Shown: positions 6,411 to 12,882 of the stretch, piece after piece
Layout: the number at the start of each line of letters is the position of its first letter
How positions within the stretch are numbered: position 1 is the first letter of the stretch
Made by a program: the position numbers and the translations under genes
Source of the DNA: a bacterium
Lineage (GTDB): Bacteria > Patescibacteriota > Saccharimonadia > Saccharimonadales > UBA4665
Direction: 5' to 3'
DNA length: 12,961 bases
Assembly (NCBI GenBank): GCA_021804315.1
Contig: JAJZHX010000008.1
Span: forward strand, 1 to 12,961
The notes under the pieces: generated by a model
What the model was told of the DNA's origin: nothing
What the model saw: only the letters and a program-made list of their open reading frames with translations
Database searches by the model: none

Positions 6411-7472
6411 ATGGATCAAAAAGAACAAGAATTAAGGCAAGAATACCAGGAATTAACAGCTAGATTATCTAGTGATGCAAATATTTATAATGACAAGAGT
6501 TACCCCAGTTTAGCTAAGCGCTTAAGTGAGCTAGAAATCATAATTAGTCTTTTTGATAAGCACTATAAACTTGAAAAAGACCGAGCTGAGGCCTTGGAAC
6601 TAAGCCATAGTGATAATCGTGAGCTGATGGAATTAGCCCAGAATGAGTTATTAGAGATTGAGGCTCAATTAGAGCAAAATCATCAGGCATTATTGCAATT
6701 ATTAACTCCTGAGGACCCTAATAATGTCCGCAATGTAATTATAGAAATTCGAGCAGCTGCCGGAGGCGATGAAGCTAGTTTATTTGCCAGTGAATTATAT
6801 CGAATGTACAATCGTTGGGCTGAAAATCATCATTATAAGATTGAGCTTGTTAGCGAATCACCTAATGAAGTTGGCGGTTTTAAAGAAATAGTTTTTTCTA
6901 TTATTGGTCCAAATGCCTATAAAAAACTAAAGTTTGAAGCTGGAGTACACCGGGTACAGCGAGTGCCTGTGACAGAAAGTCAAGGCCGAATTCACACTTC
7001 TACTGTAACGGTTGCCGTCTTAGCTGAAGCTGAAGAATCTGATATAGAAATTGACCCTAATGATTTAAGAATTGATGTATATAGAAGTAGTGGTCATGGC
7101 GGTCAGAGCGTTAATACTACTGATTCTGCAGTTAGAATTACCCACCTACCGACAGGTTTAGTAGTAGCTAATCAAGACGAAAAGTCGCAAATCAAAAATA
7201 AGGCTAAGGCTATGAATATCTTAAGAAGCAGACTGCTCCAGATGAAAATAGAAGATGAACAAAAACAATTATCTGATGCTAGACGAAAATTAATCGGCTC
7301 AGGTGATCGATCTGAAAAAATTAGAACTTATAACTTTCCGCAGGATCGAATTACTGATCATCGAATTAACTATTCTCGTTCTAATATAGCTGGAGCATTA
7401 GACGGTAATATCGATGATTTAATTGAAGAGTTACAAGCATTTGAACATAATTTAATTAACCAAGAAGTTTAA
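6411..7472 (+). CDS. prfA: Peptide chain release factor 1 (RF1)
   Basis: 353 residues, standard RF1 length (E. coli 360). The stop-codon recognition tripeptide typical of RF1 appears as PVT (186-188) in [19 protein letters not shown], instead of the SPF of RF2, so it should read UAA and UAG. The catalytic GGQ loop is present in [25 protein letters not shown] (G230, G231, Q232); the Gln is the methylation target of PrmC, encoded next. The AAGGDEA block (residues 116-122) is also intact. It triggers peptide release on the ribosome. A weak AAAGAAG lies 9 bases before the ATG; the start gives a normal RF1 N-terminus. It lies 55 bases after rpmE and 14 before prmC, in one apparent operon. The window's stop usage (13 of 14 UAA or UAG) makes it the main termination factor here. 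Confidence 0.97.
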   Translation: MDQKEQELRQEYQELTARLSSDANIYNDKSYPSLAKRLSELEIIISLFDKHYKLEKDRAEALELSHSDNRELMELAQNELLEIEAQLEQNHQALLQLLTPEDPNNVRNVIIEIRAAAGGDEASLFASELYRMYNRWAENHHYKIELVSESPNEVGGFKEIVFSIIGPNAYKKLKFEAGVHRVQRVPVTESQGRIHTSTVTVAVLAEAEESDIEIDPNDLRIDVYRSSGHGGQSVNTTDSAVRITHLPTGLVVANQDEKSQIKNKAKAMNILRSRLLQMKIEDEQKQLSDARRKLIGSGDRSEKIRTYNFPQDRITDHRINYSRSNIAGALDGNIDDLIEELQAFEHNLINQEV

Positions 7473-7486
7473 ATTTTAAAATTGCT

Positions 7487-8323
7487 ATGACAATTGCGGA
7501 TTGGCTCAAACGAGCAGACGAAGATTTATTATTAGCTGGCATAGCTACATCAAGACTGGATGCTGTGGTTTTAATGGAGGACGAGCTATCTAAAAATAGA
7601 GCTTGGCTTTTGGCTAACCAAGATACAAAATTGTCGTCAAAGCAAATTGAAAAATTAAATAGTTTACTCAGTCGTCGTTGTCAACATGAACCACTTGCTT
7701 ACATACGTGGAAAAAGCGAATTTTATGGACGTGAATTCATTGTCTCGCCTGCAGTCTTAGAACCACGACCAGAAACAGAAACAATGATAGATAATCTAAA
7801 ATGGCTAGTTACTAAAAATAAGCCTAGCCTGCGATCTAAATCAAAAATACATGTAGCTGACATTGGTTGCGGGAATGGCGCTCTAGGCATAACCTCAGCT
7901 CTTGAAATTCCCTATTTAAATGTCGATTTAATCGATATTAGTGAAGATGCTATCAAGGTAGCTAAGCAAAATCTAAAAAAATTTCATCTAGATTTAAAAG
8001 TTACTCAGAGTGATCTTCTGAAAAATGTTAGTAATCATTATCAGATACTGCTCTGTAATTTACCTTATATCGCTAACGGTTTTAGAATTAATCAAGCAGC
8101 TCAAAGAGAGCCTAAATTAGCTATATTTGGTGGCCATGATGGTTTAAGAATTTACTATAAACTATTTAAAATGCTTAATACTTTAAACTACTCTCCTGTT
8201 TTTGTCTTAACAGAGTCCTTACCGCCACAACACTTACAACTAACCCGTATTGCTAGCAAATTCTCATATCAAGTTATTAAGGACGACGACTTTATCCAAA
8301 TCTTTAGACATCACAATTTTTAA
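7487..8323 (+). CDS. prmC: Release-factor glutamine methyltransferase PrmC (HemK), variant NLPY motif
   Basis: 278 residues, normal length. The enzyme methylates the Gln of the GGQ motif in release factors, using S-adenosylmethionine. Visible parts: an N-terminal helical domain (1-85) that binds the release factor; the conserved LEPRPETE (91-98); SAM motif I DIGCGNGALGI (125-135); the acidic residue at the end of the second strand in DLIDIS (147-152); and GGHDGL (215-220), matching the family GGxDGL. The active-site motif, usually NPPY, reads NLPY (191-194): the Asn and Tyr that hold the substrate Gln remain, but the first Pro is Leu. It follows prfA by 14 bases with no Shine-Dalgarno, so translation may be coupled. 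The gene ends 14 bases from the stop of the convergent htrA gene, with no hairpin terminator between them. Confidence 0.94.
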   Translation: MTIADWLKRADEDLLLAGIATSRLDAVVLMEDELSKNRAWLLANQDTKLSSKQIEKLNSLLSRRCQHEPLAYIRGKSEFYGREFIVSPAVLEPRPETETMIDNLKWLVTKNKPSLRSKSKIHVADIGCGNGALGITSALEIPYLNVDLIDISEDAIKVAKQNLKKFHLDLKVTQSDLLKNVSNHYQILLCNLPYIANGFRINQAAQREPKLAIFGGHDGLRIYYKLFKMLNTLNYSPVFVLTESLPPQHLQLTRIASKFSYQVIKDDDFIQIFRHHNF

Positions 8324-8337
8324 AGCTTACTGCTACT

Positions 8338-9663
8338 CTATGGCATTTTAGCAAGTGTTACCGAAATCGATAGACTATTACTGCCCCTTAAAACCGTTAA
8401 TGTTATCTTGGTTCCTGGGGTATATTGATCAAGTAGAGATGTTAAACTATTCTCCTGATTTATTTTAATGCCATTAACAGCCGTTATAATATCGTTTGTT
8501 TGTAATCCGGCAGTGGCAGCAGGCGTTCCAGGAATAACTGATGGATTAGTACTTGGATTACTGCTCGGTGCTATAAAGGCGCCGTTATTAACTCTTAGTT
8601 TGTACTCATTAGCCACATCAGGGGTTAAAGGAATATATCTGATTCCAAGATAGGGCATTGAAAATTTACCAGTTTTAAGAACTTGAGCTATTAGACCTTT
8701 AACATCGTTAATCGGGATAGAAAACCCAATATTCTGAGCCCCGCTAGCAGTCGCAACATTAATACCAATTACTTGGCCATTCATATTCACTAATGGCCCG
8801 CCAGAATTTCCTTCGTTGATGGCAGCATCAGTCTGGAATAAATCATCAAGATTCTCCGAGCTTGTTCCTAGACTATTACTTGCCTGAACACTTCTACCAT
8901 AACCAGAAATTATGCCACTGGTAACAGTGTTTTGAAATTGTCCAAGCGCATTGCCTATTGCAACTACCGCATTGCCCACTTGAACCTGTGAAGAATTACC
9001 AATTACCGCAGGTGTTAACTTTTGACCTTCAAGGTTGGTGATTTTTAAGAAAGCAATGTCTAAACTGCTACTTGACGGAGTACGTCCAACAATCGACACA
9101 TGATTGAGCTGAACACCATTACTTAATGTAATGCTTACATTGCTTGTTCCCTGTGGCACAACATGTCTATTAGTGACTATTAAACCATTCGAGGTCAAAA
9201 TTATACCGGTGCCTGCAGCTTGTGCCTGTTGTGGTTGAGAAAAACCAAATAAACCAAAACCGCTGGTGCTTGAAGAAGTAGTAGTTATAACATCGTTTAT
9301 ACTAACAACGCTTGGTCCAACTGTTTTAGCAATTTGATCTATTAGAGCACTCTGGCTGGTAACTATCCTCTCTTGCCTACCTAAATTTGCATAAGTTACG
9401 CTACCAAAATTGTTACGGTTCTCTATCCATGCCCCACCATAGCCAAAGATCAAGGCGATCACAGCACAGCCTAGTAAAATAGCCTTGACTCCCCACTTGG
9501 TCGGATCTCTTAATTTTTTCCAATCTGGAGCTTTGGGTTTTTGGAGACTAACTTTAGGTACGGTCAGAGAAATTGTAAGATTACCAGTACTTTTCTTAGC
9601 TGGTTTACTCGAAACACTTATAGTGTTGTCTTGCTTTTTTGATTCTGAATTATTTTCTACCAC
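8338..9663 (-). CDS. Membrane-anchored HtrA/DegP-type serine protease with one PDZ domain
   Basis: 441 residues. A basic, Ser/Lys-rich cytoplasmic N-terminus (1-57) leads to one membrane helix (about 59-79), so the protease domain faces outside. The S1C catalytic triad is complete: H167 in TNRHVV, D202 in SSSLDIAFL, S287 in INEGNSGGPLVN. Between residues 128 and 150 lies a Ser/Gly/Phe/Gln-rich loop. A single PDZ domain follows (about 336-440; AATAGLQTNDIITAVNGIKI). HtrA proteases degrade or refold misfolded exported proteins. The start is GTG at 9663: a near-perfect Shine-Dalgarno AAAGGAGG lies 9 bases upstream and a stop codon precedes it in frame. It follows the 249-aa membrane protein by 23 bases and is probably the last gene of the LCP-membrane protein-htrA transcript. 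Family certain; symbols htrA, degP or degS cannot be told apart here. Confidence 0.95.
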   Translation of the reverse strand: MVENNSESKKQDNTISVSSKPAKKSTGNLTISLTVPKVSLQKPKAPDWKKLRDPTKWGVKAILLGCAVIALIFGYGGAWIENRNNFGSVTYANLGRQERIVTSQSALIDQIAKTVGPSVVSINDVITTTSSSTSGFGLFGFSQPQQAQAAGTGIILTSNGLIVTNRHVVPQGTSNVSITLSNGVQLNHVSIVGRTPSSSSLDIAFLKITNLEGQKLTPAVIGNSSQVQVGNAVVAIGNALGQFQNTVTSGIISGYGRSVQASNSLGTSSENLDDLFQTDAAINEGNSGGPLVNMNGQVIGINVATASGAQNIGFSIPINDVKGLIAQVLKTGKFSMPYLGIRYIPLTPDVANEYKLRVNNGAFIAPSSNPSTNPSVIPGTPAATAGLQTNDIITAVNGIKINQENSLTSLLDQYTPGTKITLTVLRGSNSLSISVTLAKMP

Positions 9664-9672
9664 AAAATTATC

Positions 9673-9680
9673 CCTCCTTT
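9673..9680 (-). promoter_or_regulatory. Strong Shine-Dalgarno of htrA deciding a GTG start
   Basis: The minus strand reads AAAGGAGG nine bases before the GTG at 9663. It is the longest match to the 16S anti-Shine-Dalgarno in the window and shows that this organism uses the mechanism, in contrast with the many starts here that lack it. Confidence 0.8.
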
Positions 9681-9686
9681 ATGATT

Positions 9687-10436
9687 TCATACGACTTTAG
9701 CTTGCCAGGGTGAGAAAACTAAAATCACAATAACTATTGCCGTCATTACAAAAATAAATTGACGCTTTAACCCTTTGCTAAGTTTATTGCTATGATCCAA
9801 ATAGTAGATTATTGAAAAACCATAACCCAAACAACTAAGCAGTAATGTTGTTAAGGCTACTCCCCTATAAAAAAGTAGCCAATGGCTGATTAACCAAGCC
9901 AGCGTGGCGGCAAAATAGCCCCATATGTATGACAGCAACTTAGCATATGTTTCATCAAAGGCTTCTAAAAAGTGCCTGGCCGATAAGTAACAGAAGATGC
10001 CTGTTAAAGCTGTCAGTGCTACTAATGGCCCATTAGGCCACAAAAGATACAGAGCCATTAAAGACACCAATTGCCCTATAAAAGCCTGAGCGGCAACTAA
10101 TAGCATATTGCTTGCCGGTTTAATGTAAATCAACCAAACTGCATAAAATACCACCCAGAGTAACCTGATGTCCACCCTAGTAGCGTGATCCATAAAGATT
10201 ACAACTGAAATGCCTATCATTAAATCTACTGCATTGGCTCTTATGTTTGCAGCCCAAAACCTTGGTCTTACTGCAAACATACGCCATTTACTTAAAACGA
10301 TTAGACTGAACGCTAGCTGAATAAAATTAATACTTATTAGGATAAATGTTCCTATAGGCAAAAACAGCATAAGGCCTAGGTGTAAAAGATAAGAAAAACC
10401 ATTAGAGGGTTTTAGTTTATGAATTATTGGCTTCAT
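9687..10436 (-). CDS. Polytopic membrane protein of unknown function, 249 aa
   Basis: No family recognised. The protein is almost wholly hydrophobic, with about eight likely membrane segments (approximate residues 15-32, 34-50, 68-84, 92-106, 110-134, 137-152, 167-190, 192-212, with a further one at 226-244). Basic loops lie at 50-66 (SKWRMFAVRPRFWAANIR) and 216-226. No transport or enzyme motif is evident. The start overlaps the 3' end of the LCP gene by 20 bases, with only a weak AGGT upstream, so its translation is probably tied to that of the LCP gene; htrA follows after 23 bases. This placement suggests a role in the cell envelope, by context only. It is the only gene in the window ending in TGA; the frame would otherwise run nine more codons to a TAG inside htrA. 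Confidence 0.8.
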   Translation of the reverse strand: MKPIIHKLKPSNGFSYLLHLGLMLFLPIGTFILISINFIQLAFSLIVLSKWRMFAVRPRFWAANIRANAVDLMIGISVVIFMDHATRVDIRLLWVVFYAVWLIYIKPASNMLLVAAQAFIGQLVSLMALYLLWPNGPLVALTALTGIFCYLSARHFLEAFDETYAKLLSYIWGYFAATLAWLISHWLLFYRGVALTTLLLSCLGYGFSIIYYLDHSNKLSKGLKRQFIFVMTAIVIVILVFSPWQAKVV

Positions 10437-11931
10437 TGTTACCTATTATGATAACAAAATTTGCGCCATCCGGTGATATTGTTTTATTTAATTTCTTATT
10501 ACTTAATTTTACTTTTAAATCTTTTTCTAAGAAACCCTGAGTATGAGAATTACCACCAGTGATGATATAAAGGGTAGTATACTTGAATCCGCCAGTTGTA
10601 GGAGTATTAGCCACCCCTATAACATTAAAGCCTTTGCTACTCAGCTTATTACCTAGCGCTGTCGCTAGACCTGGTGTTGTGGTGCTATTGAGAATCAATA
10701 TGCCAGCATTCTCTTTAACAAGATACGGATTAGGTAACTGTGTAGCAATATAACTATGTATAGATGAATAATTAAACAGGCCACTGACTGGTAAGAGAAT
10801 CGGTTGGCCTACCATATTACCTGTAGTTAAATACTGCCCAGAACTTAGAAGGCTTAACGAGTTAATACTATTACTATTAATCGGTGTTACCAGCTGATAT
10901 AACTTAATTGCTTGGGTCATTGATAAATCACTAGCCAGATTATTACCTAAAGTACTAATTATCTGACTTATTTTTAGAGGGTTTATAAGAGTACTCGATG
11001 ACATAATCTTTTTAAAGACAGCTTTTAATATTTGGGCTTGTCTTTGCTCTCTTGAGCTCTCGCTAGTAGTAGCTTTAGACATTAAATAAAGTAAGGCTTG
11101 GTTACCATTAAGAGTATCTGTGCCCGCCGGTGCTAAGACAGGATTGCCTTTGTTCTGCCAAGCCATCGTTGGGTCACTAAGTGCTGTTGGAACGTTGAGT
11201 GTAATCCCGCCTAGCGTATTAACTAGTTGTTGTACTGCTTGAAAATTAATTATTACGTTATAGTTGATAGCTGTACCTAAAATGTTCGATACACTACTAT
11301 CTGCTAACTGAAAACCGGCTTCTATAGCTTTAGAGTTAGTAGTGCCTATCGCACCACCGCCAAGATATTGGTTTTCGCCTTTTTCAAAAGCTTGATTAAG
11401 ATACATAACACCGCTGTTATTTTTCACCCAGATAGTTCCAGGGACACTGATAAAAGTTATGTTATTATTAACGACATCAATACTTGCCAAAATTATGGTG
11501 TTAGTAATATCGGGTTGAACGGATCTTCCGCCATCTCTACCTAACAATAAGACGTTGATTCGTCCGGAACTTTGCCCGCTTAATAGCTTTGTCTTGGATA
11601 GCGAGTCGGCACTTGCGGTGGCTCGAAACACCTTATGTAACTTAATATAGTTTTCCGAGAAAATTAAGCCACCAAACGTCAAAACTAGCACAATTGATAA
11701 AGCTAGGCCAACAGATGTTAGCTTGCGAGCTTTATGCCATTTGGCTTTTTTAGTAAATTCTCTGCTAGGCTCAATGCTTTCTACCCCAGGTAGAGACATG
11801 TCAATTGGCACTCTCCTAGCAAGTAAAGCAGTATTATGAGAGCTATGTTGTATTCTTTTTTCCCACCAATCTTGGCTTTTGATAGCTCTTTTAACACCTC
11901 TTAGGGTCATCTTGGTTATAGCATCCAACAC
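10417..11931 (-). CDS. LytR-CpsA-Psr (LCP) family envelope protein with LytR_C domain, variant active-site motif
   Basis: 504 residues. A basic cytoplasmic N-terminus of about 71 residues precedes one membrane helix (about 72-92). The LCP domain spans about 124-310: INVLLLGRDGG (G131, D133), D141 in the usual RSDT region (here QPDITNT), YNVIINFQAVQQLVNTLGGITLNVP (224-248), AGTDTLNGNQALLYLMSKA (269-287) and SSREQRQAQILKAV (R294, R297). A LytR_C domain lies at about 409-498 (AGILILNSTTTPGLATALGNKL). LCP enzymes transfer lipid-linked glycopolymers to peptidoglycan outside the cell. The strongly conserved SIPRD is here SVPGT (162-166), losing the Arg and Asp of PRD. I take the GTG at 11931, nine bases after an AAGGG; an ATG at 11910 would remove seven residues. 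It is divergent from lepB and overlaps the next gene by 20 bases. Confidence 0.9.
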   Translation of the reverse strand: MLDAITKMTLRGVKRAIKSQDWWEKRIQHSSHNTALLARRVPIDMSLPGVESIEPSREFTKKAKWHKARKLTSVGLALSIVLVLTFGGLIFSENYIKLHKVFRATASADSLSKTKLLSGQSSGRINVLLLGRDGGRSVQPDITNTIILASIDVVNNNITFISVPGTIWVKNNSGVMYLNQAFEKGENQYLGGGAIGTTNSKAIEAGFQLADSSVSNILGTAINYNVIINFQAVQQLVNTLGGITLNVPTALSDPTMAWQNKGNPVLAPAGTDTLNGNQALLYLMSKATTSESSREQRQAQILKAVFKKIMSSSTLINPLKISQIISTLGNNLASDLSMTQAIKLYQLVTPINSNSINSLSLLSSGQYLTTGNMVGQPILLPVSGLFNYSSIHSYIATQLPNPYLVKENAGILILNSTTTPGLATALGNKLSSKGFNVIGVANTPTTGGFKYTTLYIITGGNSHTQGFLEKDLKVKLSNKKLNKTISPDGANFVIIIGNNEANNS

Positions 11932-11945
11932 TTTTGTTTTCCCTT

Positions 11946-11951
11946 TTTATA
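11946..11951 (-). promoter_or_regulatory. Possible -10 box for the LCP gene
   Basis: The minus strand reads TATAAA (5 of 6 to consensus) 14 bases before the GTG start. No clear -35 box is found at 16-18 bases. In a region this AT-rich the match alone is weak evidence. Confidence 0.25.
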
Positions 11952-12007
11952 ATCAAAAACTTTTTATTTCTAGATTATTTTAGTTTTTTGATTGATTTTT
12001 TTGTACT

Positions 12008-12023
12008 AGATCAAAATTGATCT
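12008..12023. repeat. 16-base palindrome, possible operator
   Basis: The sequence AGATCAA-AA-TTGATCT has perfect 7-base arms. It lies midway between two divergent genes, as an operator for a dimeric regulator might. It is followed on the plus strand by TTTTA, so a weak hairpin terminator is an alternative, but no plus-strand gene ends upstream of it. Confidence 0.35.
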
Positions 12024-12125
12024 TTTTATCTCTTTTAAACATAACCATTGTAACAGTTTATTATTTTAATGTAAACAAATCGTTGTAATTTTTATTATTT
12101 AGTCAACTTCTATATTTTTATTTTT

Positions 12126-12134
12126 TGGTACAAT
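12126..12134 (+). promoter_or_regulatory. Possible upstream lepB promoter (extended -10)
   Basis: The sequence reads TGGTACAAT: TG, one base, and TACAAT (5 of 6). It would start transcription near 12141 and give a leader of about 49 bases before lepB. No good -35 box is visible. Confidence 0.35.
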
Positions 12135-12169
12135 ATCTATTTACTAAAACCTAATTAGCTTAATGACTA

Positions 12170-12178
12170 TGTTATAGT
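12170..12178 (+). promoter_or_regulatory. lepB-proximal extended -10 promoter element
   Basis: The sequence reads TGTTATAGT: TG, one base, and TATAGT (5 of 6). Eleven bases separate it from the lepB ATG, so the mRNA would start about 3-6 bases before the start codon. No Shine-Dalgarno precedes that ATG. Confidence 0.45.
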
Positions 12179-12189
12179 ATTAAATTGTT

Positions 12190-12855
12190 ATGAAAAAATT
12201 TAAAAAAGATACAGCTAAAGCACCCCAGCCAGATAAAATAGAAGGCGTCAATGAACAGCAAGCAAAGGATGTTCCTCCTTTGTGGCGAGAGGTAGTCTCA
12301 ACTGTCAGTATTCTATTAACTGCCGTCTTGGTTGCTATTTTTATTATACTTTTCATTTTTAGGTCTTATCAGGTAGATGGACCAAGTATGCAAAATACCC
12401 TCCATAACGGCGATAAGCTAATTGTTTGGAAATTACCTAGAACTTGGGCTCGTATAACTGGGCATCCTTATATTCCTAACAGAGGCAGTATTATTGTTTT
12501 TAACGAAAGTGGGCTTAGCGCCTTTGGTCAACAAAATGAAAAACAGCTAATTAAACGGGTTATAGGTTTACCAGGGGATCATTTGGTTATTAGCCACGGA
12601 ATTAATATGATTTACAATAAAGCCCATCCTCATGGTTTCGACCCAGATAAGACACTTGGTTATTTTAAAGGAAAAAAAATACCCTATACCGCTGGCAATA
12701 TAAATATAACCTTAGGGCCAAACCAACTATTCGTAGAAGGCGATAACCGACCAGACTCATTAGATTCAAGAAGTTTTGGTCCAATAAACGCCAATCAAAT
12801 AATTGGCAAGCTAATTCTTAGAGTTTTTCCTTTAGGAAGTGCTAAAGTCTTCTAG
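12190..12855 (+). CDS. lepB: Signal peptidase I
   Basis: 221 residues. A charged cytoplasmic N-terminus (1-33) precedes one membrane helix (about 36-57). The S26 boxes follow in order: B with the catalytic Ser in VDGPSMQNTL (S66); C in NGDKLIV; D with the catalytic Lys in QLIKRVIGLPGD (K122); and E in VEGDNRPDSLDSRSFGPI (about 178-195). The Ser-Lys dyad is complete. The enzyme cleaves signal peptides from exported proteins on the outer face of the membrane. Length is normal for a single-helix bacterial enzyme. No Shine-Dalgarno precedes the ATG at 12190; an extended -10 lies 11 bases upstream. It is divergent from the LCP gene and 27 bases upstream of a parB-like gene on the same strand. Confidence 0.96.
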   Translation: MKKFKKDTAKAPQPDKIEGVNEQQAKDVPPLWREVVSTVSILLTAVLVAIFIILFIFRSYQVDGPSMQNTLHNGDKLIVWKLPRTWARITGHPYIPNRGSIIVFNESGLSAFGQQNEKQLIKRVIGLPGDHLVISHGINMIYNKAHPHGFDPDKTLGYFKGKKIPYTAGNINITLGPNQLFVEGDNRPDSLDSRSFGPINANQIIGKLILRVFPLGSAKVF

Positions 12856-12862
12856 AATTTTG

Positions 12863-12871
12863 TGCTATATT
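12863..12871 (+). promoter_or_regulatory. Extended -10 promoter element for the parB-like gene
   Basis: The sequence reads TGCTATATT: TG, one base, and TATATT (5 of 6), lying in the 27-base gap after lepB. Eleven bases separate it from the ATG at 12883, which has no Shine-Dalgarno. This matches the lepB arrangement exactly in spacing. Confidence 0.4.
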
Positions 12872-12882
12872 CATAAAGTAAT

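Larger units (their letters stand above)
11932..12189. other. AT-rich divergent intergenic control region between LCP gene and lepB
   Basis: This 258-base stretch is the longest non-coding interval in the window and is visibly more AT-rich than its neighbours. I see no open frame of useful length. It holds a possible -10 for the LCP gene, a 16-base palindrome at 12008-12023, a direct repeat TTGTAA(C/T) at 12048 and 12083, an inverted repeat GTTTA/TAAAC at 12056-12076, and two extended -10 boxes facing lepB. Confidence 0.6.

Noticed and set aside
8310..8350. Bidirectional terminator between convergent prmC and htrA
   Set aside because: The two stops are only 14 bases apart, and the region shows no inverted repeat beyond AAGCTT.
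8338..9663. HtrA plus site-2 protease as a DegS-RseP sigma-E cascade
   Set aside because: The two genes are in different operons, and no sigma or anti-sigma factor is visible; the resemblance is only at family level.
9657..9689. Reading TGA as glycine (Gracilibacteria/Absconditabacteria code) so that the 249-aa gene continues to TAG at 9657
   Set aside because: All other genes are full-length in the standard code, without truncation at internal TGA, and the extension would run through the htrA ribosome binding site. TGA is taken as a true stop.
12008..12027. Palindrome followed by T-run as a rho-independent terminator on the plus strand
   Set aside because: The stem is AT-rich with a minimal loop, and no plus-strand gene ends upstream; the flanking LCP gene starts there on the other strand.
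11932..12189. Replication origin, suggested by the AT-rich interval near a parB-like gene
   Set aside because: I find no DnaA-box cluster (TTATCCACA-like) and no dnaA or dnaN gene nearby.
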